Origin: Treponema sp.
Lineage (GTDB): Bacteria; Spirochaetota; Spirochaetia; Treponematales; Breznakiellaceae
Length of the DNA stretch: 64,000 nucleotides
NCBI GenBank assembly: GCA_031256035.1
Contig: JAIRRJ010000067.1
Coordinates: forward strand, 50,313 to 114,312
Direction: 5' to 3'
Of this stretch, positions 34,768 through 43,652 are shown one piece after another; the stretch's first letter is position 1; the number at the start of each line of letters is the position of its first letter. The position numbers and the translations under genes are program-made. The notes beneath the pieces were generated by a model that was given only the letters and a program-made list of their open reading frames with translations, was not told where the DNA came from and did not search any database.

Positions 34768-36795
34768 TTACCCGGTTTTCTTTCTCTTTACCGGCTTTAT
34801 CTTCCTTAACTCGGCAACCGCTCTAATAACATCCTTGTCTTTGGCAATTTCTTCAATTGTTGCCGGAAGCCGGTATGTCCAGTTGAATTCATTGGAAGTT
34901 CCCGGCACATTTACCCTCTCGGACGCCGGGTTTTCAGTATACCATTTATTGGAAAGATGGAGAAGGTCCTGTATCTGGAAAACGCGGAATCGCGAGCGGG
35001 CGGCGGCGATTTTTGACAGAATCATCTTTGCCGCGCCCGGATTGTATGTTTTTGGCAGCGCCGGAACGCCGATAAAACCCGCAAATTGCCCCTGATTCGC
35101 CTCTTTTTCCCACCATTCACGGATAGTGGAGCTGTCATGAACCGCTCCGGTACACACGCTGAGTTCCGGGTATTTTTCAAAGGGAATATACGGCTGACCG
35201 TCCTTGTCCCAGTCTCTGAACCAGCGTACGACCCTTAAACCGAGGATTTTCAGTCTGGAAAGGACTTTCGGGACACACGCCGGAACCGCCCCCAGATCTT
35301 CGGCGCAGGGGAGCATGTGGGAAGATTCGACCAATACTGAAAGGAGTCTCTTTCCCTGAGCTTCCCATATTTTTTCGGATTTTACCCGGCGTTTTTCGAT
35401 GAGAGCTTCCATCTCTCTCTTTTCTTCTACGGAAAAGGTTTCCCATGCTCTGGCATTCCTGAAATACCAAAGGGGGGCAAATCTCCCCTTTTCATATTCC
35501 AGAAAAACCCTGTCGTGCCATTTCTGTAACAAATATTTGCGGGCGGCAGGATGCAGCTCCAGATTATCAATATCTTTTTCGCCCTTGATTTTCTTTTTAA
35601 AAAGCCACAATTCTTCATTGTTCAACTGCTCAAGCGCTTTGGAAAAAGCTTTATCGGCAGCGGCGGCAATTTCGGAATCATTTTTCGGACCGCCCCAGTT
35701 GTTTTTTAGCGCGTCCCAAAGTTCTCCGGTGGGAATATGCGGCTGGGAAATCCAGCGGATTCTGCCTTTATCAAAACCCAGTTTTTTAAGGTCTCCGGAA
35801 GTAATCGGCGCATACGGAACAAAACGCCCCAAAGAAGAAGAATAATCACTGTGGGAACTTGCCCATATACGGAAAAATCCCAGCACATGATCAATACGGT
35901 ACGCCTGGTAATATTTGCCTGCTACGGCAAGCCTTTTACGCCACCAGGCATAATTATCTTTTTCCTGATTTTCCCAATTATAAATGGGGAAACCCCAGTT
36001 TTGACCATCGGGACTGTACATATCGGGGGGAGCGCCGGCTGAAAGTTCCTGAATAAATATTTCAGGATGCGCCCACGCGTCGCAGCTATCTTCGTTCATC
36101 AAAATTGGCAGATCGCCTTCCAGAATAATACCGGCATCGGCGATTGCTTTGGCAGCAATGGAAAATTGCACATCAAGCGCTTCCTGCAGCCATGCCCAGA
36201 AAATGTGGTCTTCCCGTAAATCTTTATCATTCCAGAGTTTTTCAATATCTTGTGCGCTGACAGTACGATGCTCCGGCCATTCCTTCCATGACTTTCCGTT
36301 GTTGACTTCTTTCAAACGGCGGTATACCGCATATTGTTTTACCCAGGAATTCTGCCCGATCCAGTCTGACAAGCGGCCTTTACCCGCACTTTTAATTATT
36401 TCAGTTTTATTTGCGTCAAAAAGTTCCCGGCATATCTCCAGTTTTTCCTTGAGAATTTGATAATGGGAAAAACGGGCTGCATTGCCGAATTTTTCCCTGG
36501 CGTCTTTTATCCTTTTTTTTATGGCGCGATCCGCCGCTTCATATTCGGGCAAGCTTTCAATCCGCAGATACAGGGGGTGCAGACCGAACGCGGTTAAACT
36601 TGAATATGGGGAACTTTCAAAACCGGTATCATTTACCGGCAGAATTTGAATTAGCCCCAATTTCATTTTCTTGCAGAGGAGGGCAAAGCCCGCGAGGTCA
36701 GAGAATTCCCCGACTCCCATTCCGCCCTTGCTCCGCAGCGCCCCAACCGGAACCGCCGCGCCGAGCAGCCTCTTACTGGTTGCCTGTTTTTGCAT
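34768..36795 (-). CDS. malQ: 4-alpha-glucanotransferase
   Basis: 675 residues, glycoside hydrolase family 77. GAAVPVGALRSKGGMGVGEF and LQILPVNDTG-type residues open the barrel. YRIDHVLGFFRIW carries the catalytic nucleophile Asp region, CAEDLGAVPACVP the acid/base Glu, and VHDSSTIREWW the third conserved Asp. Length and layout fit the bacterial MalQ group with an insert. It transfers maltodextrin segments in the cytoplasm during glycogen or maltodextrin use. Monocistronic on the minus strand. Confidence 0.92.
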   Translation of the reverse strand: MQKQATSKRLLGAAVPVGALRSKGGMGVGEFSDLAGFALLCKKMKLGLIQILPVNDTGFESSPYSSLTAFGLHPLYLRIESLPEYEAADRAIKKRIKDAREKFGNAARFSHYQILKEKLEICRELFDANKTEIIKSAGKGRLSDWIGQNSWVKQYAVYRRLKEVNNGKSWKEWPEHRTVSAQDIEKLWNDKDLREDHIFWAWLQEALDVQFSIAAKAIADAGIILEGDLPILMNEDSCDAWAHPEIFIQELSAGAPPDMYSPDGQNWGFPIYNWENQEKDNYAWWRKRLAVAGKYYQAYRIDHVLGFFRIWASSHSDYSSSLGRFVPYAPITSGDLKKLGFDKGRIRWISQPHIPTGELWDALKNNWGGPKNDSEIAAAADKAFSKALEQLNNEELWLFKKKIKGEKDIDNLELHPAARKYLLQKWHDRVFLEYEKGRFAPLWYFRNARAWETFSVEEKREMEALIEKRRVKSEKIWEAQGKRLLSVLVESSHMLPCAEDLGAVPACVPKVLSRLKILGLRVVRWFRDWDKDGQPYIPFEKYPELSVCTGAVHDSSTIREWWEKEANQGQFAGFIGVPALPKTYNPGAAKMILSKIAAARSRFRVFQIQDLLHLSNKWYTENPASERVNVPGTSNEFNWTYRLPATIEEIAKDKDVIRAVAELRKIKPVKRKKTG

Positions 36796-36826
36796 ATTTT
36801 CCCCCTATTTTGCAGGATTTTCAGTA

Positions 36827-36855
36827 ATTATACTACCAAATATTCAAACGGTAAA
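36827..36855 (-). promoter_or_regulatory. Promoter of malQ
   Basis: TTTACC, 17-nt spacer, perfect TATAAT on the minus strand, 31 nt before the malQ ATG, which has an AGGGGGAAA site. Confidence 0.6.
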
Positions 36856-36910
36856 CTAGTGTTCTGTTGATTGAAACACTTTTATATGCCATACTCAATG
36901 CAAGCCGTAA

Positions 36911-38464
36911 ATGAATAAAATCCTAAAAGAAAAAATAATGGAAGCTTTCTCATCGGTAGTCCCAATTACCGCAATTGTGCTTATTGCCAGCGTTGTGCTG
37001 GTACCAATGCCGTCGGGTACAATCCTGATGTTCCTGGCAGGGTCAGCGCTTTTGATTATCGGGATGGGCTTTTTCACCCTGGGCGCGGACATGGCGATGA
37101 TGCCTATGGGGGAAGGCATCGGTGTCGAATTGACCAAAAGCTCTAAAATACTTCTGATAATTCCTGTTACTTTTGTTATCGGATTCATTATTTCTGTTTC
37201 TGAGCCGGCTTTACAGGTGCTTGGAAGGCAAACGCCGTCTATTCCGGCATTTACTTTGATTGTTACCGTGTCTGTGGGGCTGGCGATCTTTCTGGTGATT
37301 GGTATGCTCCGGCCTCTCTTAAAAATCAAGCTTTCGACGCTGTTGGTTTTTTTTTATATCGTTACCTTCGGGATTGCCTATTTCAGCCCGGAAACTTTTA
37401 TTACTGTCGGTTTTGATTCAGGGGGCGTTACCACCAGCACCATTACAGTTCCCTTTATTCTGGCAATGGGAGTGGGCATTGCCCATATACGCAGCGACAA
37501 ACATTCCCAGGACGACACTTTTGGGCTGATTGCCTTGGCCAGCGTGGGACCCATCATAGCGGTACTGCTTCTGGGGATTTTTTACAAACCCGGTCCGCTG
37601 GAAGTAGATTCTTATGTACCATTGGAGGCGGCTACTTCCAGGGATGTGGTGGGGAATTTTTTGCTGGAGATGCCCATCTACATCAAGGAAGTGGCAATGG
37701 CATTGGGAGCCGTTGTTTTCTGCTTCATTATTTTCCAGATTGTTACGCGGCGTTACCACCATCACCAGCTTGGCCGTATCACCATTGGTTTTCTTTATAC
37801 CCTTGTCGGCATGGTGCTTTTCCTGACAGGGGTGAATGTGGGATTTTTTCCGGTGGGTCAGCTTTTGGGTTCCGAGCTGGCGGCATCGCAGTATAAATGG
37901 GTTTTAGTGCCTGTGGGGGTTCTGATGGGCTACTTCATCGTAGCGGCGGAACCGGCTGTTCATGTCCTTAACAAACAGGTCGAGGAGATTTCCTCCGGCG
38001 CAATCACGGCGAAGATGATGTACCGGGGGCTTGCAATCGGTATGGCAGCAGCCCTCGCAATCACGATGATACGGATTCTACTCGGTATTCCCATCATGTG
38101 GATTCTGATTCCCGGATACGCCTGCGCGCTGATCCTTACCTTTTTTGTGCCGCGAATCTTTACCGGTATTGCGTTCGATTCAGGCGGCGTGTGTTCCGGC
38201 CCCATGTGTACCACCTTCCTTTTGCCTTTCGCGATGGGAACCAGCACAGGTTTGGGCGGAAACCTGATGACGGACGCATTCGGAATTGTCGCGATTGTCG
38301 CCATGACGCCGCTAATCGTTATCCAAATGATGGGTCTTGTGTATCAGGTAAGGATGAACAAAGCGGCAGCTCTTGCCGAACGGGAGGCTGCCGTTATCAG
38401 TACCGCAGTTGAGGGCAGACCAATTAACTGGGGCGCCATAACCGTGTTTACGGAGGGAGTGTAA
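36911..38464 (+). CDS. DUF1538 family integral membrane protein
   Basis: 517 residues, almost entirely hydrophobic, with a twofold internal repeat. Each half contains a GxG-A-motif (FFTLGADMAMMPMGEGIGVE / FFPVGQLLGSELAAS), a SEPA-type element (SEPALQVL / AEPAVHVL) and a FDSGGV element (GFDSGGVTTSTIT / AFDSGGVCSGPMC). This matches DUF1538, an uncharacterised transporter-like family. It is co-transcribed with the PII-like gene that starts one base after its stop, which strongly suggests a transported substrate under PII-type control, as with AmtB-GlnK or SbtA-SbtB. Substrate unknown. A TTGATT-17 nt-CATACT promoter candidate lies at 36867-36895. Confidence 0.85.
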   Translation: MNKILKEKIMEAFSSVVPITAIVLIASVVLVPMPSGTILMFLAGSALLIIGMGFFTLGADMAMMPMGEGIGVELTKSSKILLIIPVTFVIGFIISVSEPALQVLGRQTPSIPAFTLIVTVSVGLAIFLVIGMLRPLLKIKLSTLLVFFYIVTFGIAYFSPETFITVGFDSGGVTTSTITVPFILAMGVGIAHIRSDKHSQDDTFGLIALASVGPIIAVLLLGIFYKPGPLEVDSYVPLEAATSRDVVGNFLLEMPIYIKEVAMALGAVVFCFIIFQIVTRRYHHHQLGRITIGFLYTLVGMVLFLTGVNVGFFPVGQLLGSELAASQYKWVLVPVGVLMGYFIVAAEPAVHVLNKQVEEISSGAITAKMMYRGLAIGMAAALAITMIRILLGIPIMWILIPGYACALILTFFVPRIFTGIAFDSGGVCSGPMCTTFLLPFAMGTSTGLGGNLMTDAFGIVAIVAMTPLIVIQMMGLVYQVRMNKAAALAEREAAVISTAVEGRPINWGAITVFTEGV

Positions 38465-39274
38465 ATGCCAAAAACATTGTTCAAAAAACTGCTCTCCAGG
38501 CTGCCGGTTAAATTATCTGCCCCGCAGAGCGCAGTTCCGAAAGAAAGGCAAAAGTCCGAAACGCCAAAGCTCAAGTTCATCTTTTTTATTGCTGACTGGC
38601 ATCAGGCAAATGTAATTTCCGATGTTTTTACTGAAGAAAAAGTCCGTTTCCATTTTGTCAGCAAGGGCAGGGGAACGGCAAGTTCCGAAGTACTCGATCT
38701 TTTGGGTATCGGTGCGGGAGAAAAAGCGGTTGTAACCTGCCTTGAACAGGCTGTGCTGATTCCCGTTCTGCTGAAAGAAGTAAGAAGAAAACTGAAACGC
38801 TCAACGCCGGGCGCGGGCATCGCATTTACCGTTCCCCTTTCGGCAATAAATGACCCGGTTTTGTTGATTTTCAAACAAAGCATCCTGAAAAACGAAAAAA
38901 TTGCGGCAGAAGGAAATATCCCCAAACCGGAACCTGAAAAAAAAGGAGAAAATATGAAAATTGAATATTCACATGATCTGATCGTGTCCATTATAAATCA
39001 CGGATTCAGCGATGATTTTATGAATACCGCAAGAGAGGCAGGTGCCACCGGCGGCACGGTAATGAATGCGCGCGGTCAGGCGCATCAGGGGGCTGTTAAG
39101 TTTTTTGGTGTTTCTGTTCAGGACGAAAAGGAAATAATCTTAATTTTGACCACACGGGAAAAAAAAGTTGCGATTATGCAGGCTGTGAGTGAAGCTCACG
39201 GACTTAACAGCGAAGCTCAGGGGATTATTTTTGCCCTGCCTGTTGACAGCGTACTTGGTTTAAACCTAGAATAA
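38465..39274 (+). CDS. Tandem PII-like protein, partner of the DUF1538 transporter
   Basis: 269 residues with two PII-like halves. The first (about 37-140) has KLKFIFFIADWHQANVISDV, a loop with GRGTASSEVLDLLGI, and PGAGIAFTVPLSAI. The second (about 165-269) has YSHDLIVSIINHGFSDDFMN, GATGGTVMNARGQAHQ, and SEAQGIIFALPVDSVLGL. A charged linker PKPEPEKKGEN joins them. The linker DNA contains AAAAGGAG seven bases before an in-frame ATG (38954), so the second half could also be made alone as a 106-residue PII-like protein. Its likely role is to gate the DUF1538 channel in response to a small ligand. Confidence 0.78.
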   Translation: MPKTLFKKLLSRLPVKLSAPQSAVPKERQKSETPKLKFIFFIADWHQANVISDVFTEEKVRFHFVSKGRGTASSEVLDLLGIGAGEKAVVTCLEQAVLIPVLLKEVRRKLKRSTPGAGIAFTVPLSAINDPVLLIFKQSILKNEKIAAEGNIPKPEPEKKGENMKIEYSHDLIVSIINHGFSDDFMNTAREAGATGGTVMNARGQAHQGAVKFFGVSVQDEKEIILILTTREKKVAIMQAVSEAHGLNSEAQGIIFALPVDSVLGLNLE

Positions 39275-39281
39275 AGTTATG

Positions 39282-39313
39282 TGTTGTGTAACAAACTCAC
39301 AACATCTTTTTTA
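39282..39313 (+). terminator. Terminator of the DUF1538-PII operon
   Basis: TGTTGTG / CACAACA stem with a nine-base loop, followed by TCTTTTTT, seven bases after the stop. Confidence 0.8.
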
Positions 39314-39371
39314 TTGGTTAGTCATGGATCATTAGATCCAAAATAAATAGGCATAAAAATCTGGAGGTTTT

Positions 39372-39866
39372 ATGTTGAAAAAAGTAATCTTATTGCTGGC
39401 CGTTACAATGCTATTTGCGGCAGCATGTCAATCAGAGCCGCCCCCGCCGGCTCCCCAGCCGCCGGCTCAACCACCGCCGCCACCGCCACCGCAGCCAATC
39501 ACTCCGCCGCAGCCTCTTGAGGATTTTACGAATGCAATGTTCGGCAACCGGCACAAGAGCGATGTCATTCTTGACGGAGCTACTACCTACACGGTGAAAT
39601 CAGGCGATACTTTGGTAAAAATTGCCAGGCAGTTTTATCAGGATGGAGCTTATTACCCGTTAATCTTACTGGTGTCCGGCGATGTAGTAGCCGATCCGGA
39701 CAGAATTGAGCCGGGTATGCAGTTGACCATTCCGGTTCTGAAACAAAATCTGGATGATTCAAAAGCCAAACAAAGCATCTTTAGTTATCTTTTGGATATG
39801 GCGAAACTTGAAGAACAGCGGGGCCGGTATGCCACCGCACTGCTTCTCAGGGACCACGCCAAGTAA
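39372..39866 (+). CDS. LysM-domain lipoprotein with proline-rich spacer
   Basis: 164 residues. Signal peptide with lipobox AAAC, then a Pro/Gln-rich segment of about 30 residues, then one LysM motif (TYTVKSGDTLVKIARQFYQ, YYPLILLVSGDVVADPDRIE, PGMQLTIP). LysM binds peptidoglycan, so the protein is probably a lipid-anchored periplasmic wall-binding factor. The C-terminal helix is Ala/Arg-rich. GGAGG precedes the start by 5 nt; a strong terminator follows. Confidence 0.85.
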   Translation: MLKKVILLLAVTMLFAAACQSEPPPPAPQPPAQPPPPPPPQPITPPQPLEDFTNAMFGNRHKSDVILDGATTYTVKSGDTLVKIARQFYQDGAYYPLILLVSGDVVADPDRIEPGMQLTIPVLKQNLDDSKAKQSIFSYLLDMAKLEEQRGRYATALLLRDHAK

Positions 39867-39883
39867 TTCACTTGCTAAATCGT

Positions 39884-39923
39884 AAAAAACCGGTCATGAT
39901 GATTCATGAGCCGGTTTTTTTTT
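39884..39923 (+). terminator. Terminator between the LysM gene and metK
   Basis: AAAACCGG(T)CATGA…TCATGAGCCGGTTTT stem with a short loop, followed by nine T. It ends 17 nt before the metK ATG, leaving no room for a separate promoter, so metK relies on read-through or on a promoter further upstream. Confidence 0.85.
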
Positions 39924-39940
39924 ACCGGAAGGAGTAATTT

Positions 39941-41110
39941 ATGAAATCACACCGCCATTTTTTTACGTCTGAATCGGTTGGTGAAGGCCATCCTGATAAA
40001 CTTTGCGATCAAATATCTGACGCCATTCTTGACGCCTGTTTGAAAGACGACCCGGAAAGCAGAGTTGCCTGTGAAACATACGCTTCTACATCGCTTGTAT
40101 TGGTTGGCGGTGAAATTACTACAAAGACTTTTATTGATTTTCATCATCTGGTACGGGAAATCGCAAGGGACATCGGTTACACCGATCCGTGCTACGGTCT
40201 GGACTGCAATTCGATGGCGGTGCTTGATATGATCCACAACCAGTCTCCTGACATCGATCAGGGCGTTTCCGGTAAGGGACTGAAAAAATTCAAAGGCAAG
40301 CAGGGTGCGGGCGATCAGGGAATGATGTTCGGTTTTGCGTGTAACGAAACAAAGGAACTCATGCCCATGCCAATCATGCTTGCCCACAAAGTTCTGCTGC
40401 AGGCTGCCAAATTACGAAAAAACAAACACCTTAAATGGCTGCGCCCCGATTCAAAAAGCCAGGTTACCATTGAGTACGAAGGTTATAAACCTGTCCGCAT
40501 TGACGCGGTGGTAGTCTCCCATCAGCATGATCCGAATATTGCACACAAGGATATTGAATCCGCCATCATAGAGCAGATTATCAAACCTGTTCTTGAACCT
40601 ACCGGCATGTTGGACAAAAAAACACATTTCTATATCAACCCTACAGGCCGTTTTGTGGTAGGCGGTCCGTTCGGAGACACCGGACTTACCGGACGCAAGA
40701 TCATCGTAGACACCTACGGCGGCATGGGAAGGCACGGAGGCGGCGCATTCTCCGGCAAAGACCCGACCAAGGTTGACCGTTCAGCCGCTTACGCAGCCCG
40801 CTATGTCGCCAAGAACATAGTCGCCGCAAAACTTGCCGAACGCTGTGAAATACAGCTTGCTTACGCTATTGGCGTACCCTACCCCGTCTCGATCATGGTG
40901 GATACTTTCGGCACTTCAAAAGTCCCCGAAAACCGCATAGAAGCGGCAGTGGGAAAAATTTTCGATCTCAGCCCCTCAGGTATCATCAAGATGCTTGACC
41001 TGCGCCGTTCCATCTACCTGAAAACCGCGTCTTACGGTCATTTTGGCCGCTCGGAATTCCCCTGGGAAAAAACGGACAAGGTTGAAATTCTTAAAAAGGC
41101 AATCGGTTAA
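39941..41110 (+). CDS. metK: S-adenosylmethionine synthetase
   Basis: 389 residues. [20 protein letters not shown] gives the ATP/methionine-binding start, [13 protein letters not shown] the ATP site, and [20 protein letters not shown] the phosphate-binding region. It makes SAM from methionine and ATP. A GGAAGGAG site precedes the ATG. The terminator directly upstream may act as an attenuator; I see no SAM-riboswitch layout. Followed at once by the Ldh2-type gene. Confidence 0.97.
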   Translation: MKSHRHFFTSESVGEGHPDKLCDQISDAILDACLKDDPESRVACETYASTSLVLVGGEITTKTFIDFHHLVREIARDIGYTDPCYGLDCNSMAVLDMIHNQSPDIDQGVSGKGLKKFKGKQGAGDQGMMFGFACNETKELMPMPIMLAHKVLLQAAKLRKNKHLKWLRPDSKSQVTIEYEGYKPVRIDAVVVSHQHDPNIAHKDIESAIIEQIIKPVLEPTGMLDKKTHFYINPTGRFVVGGPFGDTGLTGRKIIVDTYGGMGRHGGGAFSGKDPTKVDRSAAYAARYVAKNIVAAKLAERCEIQLAYAIGVPYPVSIMVDTFGTSKVPENRIEAAVGKIFDLSPSGIIKMLDLRRSIYLKTASYGHFGRSEFPWEKTDKVEILKKAIG

Positions 41111-41113
41111 ACG

Positions 41114-42190
41114 GTGGCTGAATACAAACAGATAGATACCCGTAAAGCGCGTAACTTCTGCGAAGTGCTTTTCCAAACCTATGGCTTTACGCAGGACGAA
41201 AGCAGAATAATAACCGACGTACTCATTCGGGCTGATCTGTACGGAATTGAATCCCACGGTGTTCAGCGGCTTGTCAGGTATCATGATGAGATAACCACAG
41301 GGCAGGTTGCGCCGCAGGCAAAGACAGAAATCATACATGAAACCGGAATCTCCGCGGTGATTGAAGCAAACAAGGCGATGGGTCAGCTTGTGGGCGTACA
41401 GGCAATGAAGGCGGCAATTCAAAAAGCGCGCGAACATGGCTGCGGAATGATAACGGTGCGAAACTCAAACCATTACGGCATTGCAAGTTATTACACCGAG
41501 ATGGCGGCGGCGGAAGACTTCATCGGTATTTGCATGACCAACACCGAAGCTATCTGCGTACCCACATTCGGTTCACAAGCGATGACAGGCACAAACGCGC
41601 TGGCTCTCGCTATGCCCGCCGACCCTGTCGTGTTTTCATACGATGCCGCTACAACAGTTGTCCCACGCGGAAAACTTGAAGTTTACCGGAAGAACAATCA
41701 GCCGCTTCCCGATCTATGGGCGCTGGATAAAAACGGCAAACCATGCACAGACGCCGCCGTTGTAATTGACAGCATCATTGCCAAATCGGGCGGCGGCATC
41801 GCGCCCCTTGGCGGAGCTGGCATACTGCACGGCGGGCACAAAGGCTACGGCCTCAGCGTCATTGTCGATCTTTTTTCAGCGGTAATCTCCGGCGGGCTTA
41901 CTTCAAATTATGTAAACAGAAAGCCGGGGCATACCGGTATCTGTCATTTTTTTATGGCGATTGACTACGGTATCTTCGGCGATAAACCCGCCATAAAAGC
42001 AGGCATGTCTAAATTTTTACAGGAATTACGGGACAGCAAAAAAGCCGAAGGGCAGGCCCGCATTTACACCCACGGTGAAAAAGAAGCGGAAAGCATGGCG
42101 CAGCGCATCAACGGGCAGATACCTGTAAATGAAAAGACTCTTGAAGAAATGAAAAACATTGCCGGCAAACAGGGAATTGGGTTTTTGTGA
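41114..42190 (+). CDS. Malate/L-lactate/ureidoglycolate dehydrogenase (Ldh2 family)
   Basis: 358 residues from a GTG start 3 nt after the metK stop. The family-specific fold is evident: LIRADLYGIESHGVQRLVRY, VRNSNHYGIASYY with the catalytic His, NTEAICVPTFGSQAMTGTNA, and GGHKGYGLSVIVDLFSAVIS. It is an NAD(P)-dependent 2-hydroxy-acid dehydrogenase of the non-Rossmann type; malate, lactate or sulfolactate are possible substrates. Co-transcription with metK is likely from spacing. Confidence 0.9.
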   Translation: MAEYKQIDTRKARNFCEVLFQTYGFTQDESRIITDVLIRADLYGIESHGVQRLVRYHDEITTGQVAPQAKTEIIHETGISAVIEANKAMGQLVGVQAMKAAIQKAREHGCGMITVRNSNHYGIASYYTEMAAAEDFIGICMTNTEAICVPTFGSQAMTGTNALALAMPADPVVFSYDAATTVVPRGKLEVYRKNNQPLPDLWALDKNGKPCTDAAVVIDSIIAKSGGGIAPLGGAGILHGGHKGYGLSVIVDLFSAVISGGLTSNYVNRKPGHTGICHFFMAIDYGIFGDKPAIKAGMSKFLQELRDSKKAEGQARIYTHGEKEAESMAQRINGQIPVNEKTLEEMKNIAGKQGIGFL

Positions 42191-42230
42191 ACCCTAGCCG
42201 AACAAACAATCTGACACCACCGCGTTACCG

Positions 42231-42488
42231 TCATGCTGAAGCGGCAATACGTTCGCGTACCATTTCGTCAACCAGTTCTGATGGGGTTGTGTGATCAGCA
42301 TCGGCGCAGGCACGCAGGTATGCGGCAGAGGTATCGTTTACTATGATGATGTTGCCTTTGTGCTTCATAAAGAAACCGCTTTTTCCGTCTCCCGATACTT
42401 TGGGCGTAGTCTTTGTCCACAGCTCGTCCAGTGCGTCATATTCTTCATCTGTCATATCCGGCATAGCTTCCTCCATTCGTTTCGGCAT
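42231..42488 (-). CDS. Putative antitoxin of a type II toxin-antitoxin pair
   Basis: 85 residues, acidic N-terminus (MTDEEYDALDELWTKTTPKV) and a short helical end with SELVDEMVRERI resembling a ribbon- or helix-type dimerisation segment. It overlaps the upstream 83-residue gene by 37 bp. Gene size, overlap and the toxin-first order resemble BrnT-BrnA-like systems; no DNA-binding motif is certain. Confidence 0.5.
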   Translation of the reverse strand: MPKRMEEAMPDMTDEEYDALDELWTKTTPKVSGDGKSGFFMKHKGNIIIVNDTSAAYLRACADADHTTPSELVDEMVRERIAASA

Positions 42489-42703
42489 CTCATTGCGTGA
42501 AATACCCGTATTGTTTCATCATCAATGAAATTATACAGTATTTCCAGTATTCTACCTTTTCCGTCAAATCTTATCAATAAATGCTTGTCGCTTGCCTCAT
42601 CTATGATGTCATCAAATACCGCATTAATAAAGGCACGATGTACGTCCGCCTCGGTTATGTCGTGTTTGAACGCTGACCGGCTATATTTGATGTTGACGAA
42701 CAT
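42452..42703 (-). CDS. Putative toxin, BrnT-like small protein
   Basis: 83 residues: KYSRSAFKHDITEADVHRAF, then DDKHLL-type DKHLLIRFDGKGRILEILYN and a basic end TIRVFHAMRCRNEW. The strand-strand-'R.FHA..C' ending is like BrnT/RelE-fold ribonuclease toxins (R.I.AR..). It starts 3 nt after the stop of the MBL hydrolase gene and overlaps the antitoxin-like gene, so it may be expressed with the MBL gene. Toxicity is inferred. Confidence 0.5.
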   Translation of the reverse strand: MFVNIKYSRSAFKHDITEADVHRAFINAVFDDIIDEASDKHLLIRFDGKGRILEILYNFIDDETIRVFHAMRCRNEWRKLCRI

Positions 42704-42706
42704 TTC

Positions 42707-43615
42707 TCACGCTTCCAGAGTGAGTCCTTCTCTCGCCATCATGATTTCAGTTGCCGCCGTACTTGCATAATTTTTCTCAAGCTGTTTGAGCTGCTCATCG
42801 GTACTAGCCGGATCGTGATGATAGAAAATCAGTTTTTTTGCATTCGCTTTGGCGGCAACGGAAACCGCGTATTCGTAGGAAGCATGTCCCCAGCCGAGGC
42901 GCCGGCGCTGATACTCTTCTTCGGTATACTGCGCGTCATGAATTAAAATGTCTGCATCCCGTGTGAAACGGATAATTTTTTCATTTTCTTCGGCGGCGGT
43001 ATTCTCGCCTTCCTTTGCGGTTTCTTCATTGTAATCTGCATGGGAAGGATCAGAGGGAAAAATGTTGCGGTAAGGTTCGTGATCAAAGACGGCGGCGATA
43101 GATTTACCCTGATATTCAAAACGGTAACCAAGGCAGGAAATTGGATGGTTAAGAAATTTGGAAATGACTTTAAGGCCGCCGCCAAGATCGATGGTGGCTT
43201 CATTTATCTGATCGTATTCAATGCGGGCGCCAAGTTCCCCGGCGTGAACAGGCCAGTACCGGTAAGAGAACTGCATTTCGATAATTGATTTTAGACTGTC
43301 ATCTTCATAGGATACCGGCCCTCTTACACGCAGCTTTGAACCGGGAACAAAAACAGGAGGAAACAAAGGAAGACCCATAATGTGATCCCAATGGGTATGG
43401 GTTAAAAAAATATCAGCATCTACATGACCGTTTTTTTTGAAATCGTTTGCCATGAGCCAGTTGCCCAAAGGCCGGAGACCTGTGCCAAGATCGACAATGA
43501 GCAGCCGTTCATCGGCGCGTATTTCCAGGCAGGAAGTATTGCCGCCATAATAAACCGTATCAGGCCCCGGACAGGTGATCGAACCGCGGACTCCCCAGAA
43601 CTTTACAGAAAGCAT
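42707..43615 (-). CDS. MBL-fold metallo-hydrolase
   Basis: 302 residues. The metal-binding motif THTHWDHIMG is at about 94-103, with upstream FWGVRGSI and GGNTSC typical of the class that includes phosphodiesterases and RNase Z relatives; later ligands are in HPISCLGYRF, AVFDHEPY, ILIHDAQY and FYHHDP. Substrate unknown. Members in spirochaetes are often called cyclic-nucleotide phosphodiesterase-like. It is followed by the toxin-like gene. Confidence 0.88.
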   Translation of the reverse strand: MLSVKFWGVRGSITCPGPDTVYYGGNTSCLEIRADERLLIVDLGTGLRPLGNWLMANDFKKNGHVDADIFLTHTHWDHIMGLPLFPPVFVPGSKLRVRGPVSYEDDSLKSIIEMQFSYRYWPVHAGELGARIEYDQINEATIDLGGGLKVISKFLNHPISCLGYRFEYQGKSIAAVFDHEPYRNIFPSDPSHADYNEETAKEGENTAAEENEKIIRFTRDADILIHDAQYTEEEYQRRRLGWGHASYEYAVSVAAKANAKKLIFYHHDPASTDEQLKQLEKNYASTAATEIMMAREGLTLEA

Positions 43616-43652
43616 GACAGTATGTTATCACAAAAGGGGATACAAGGCAACT

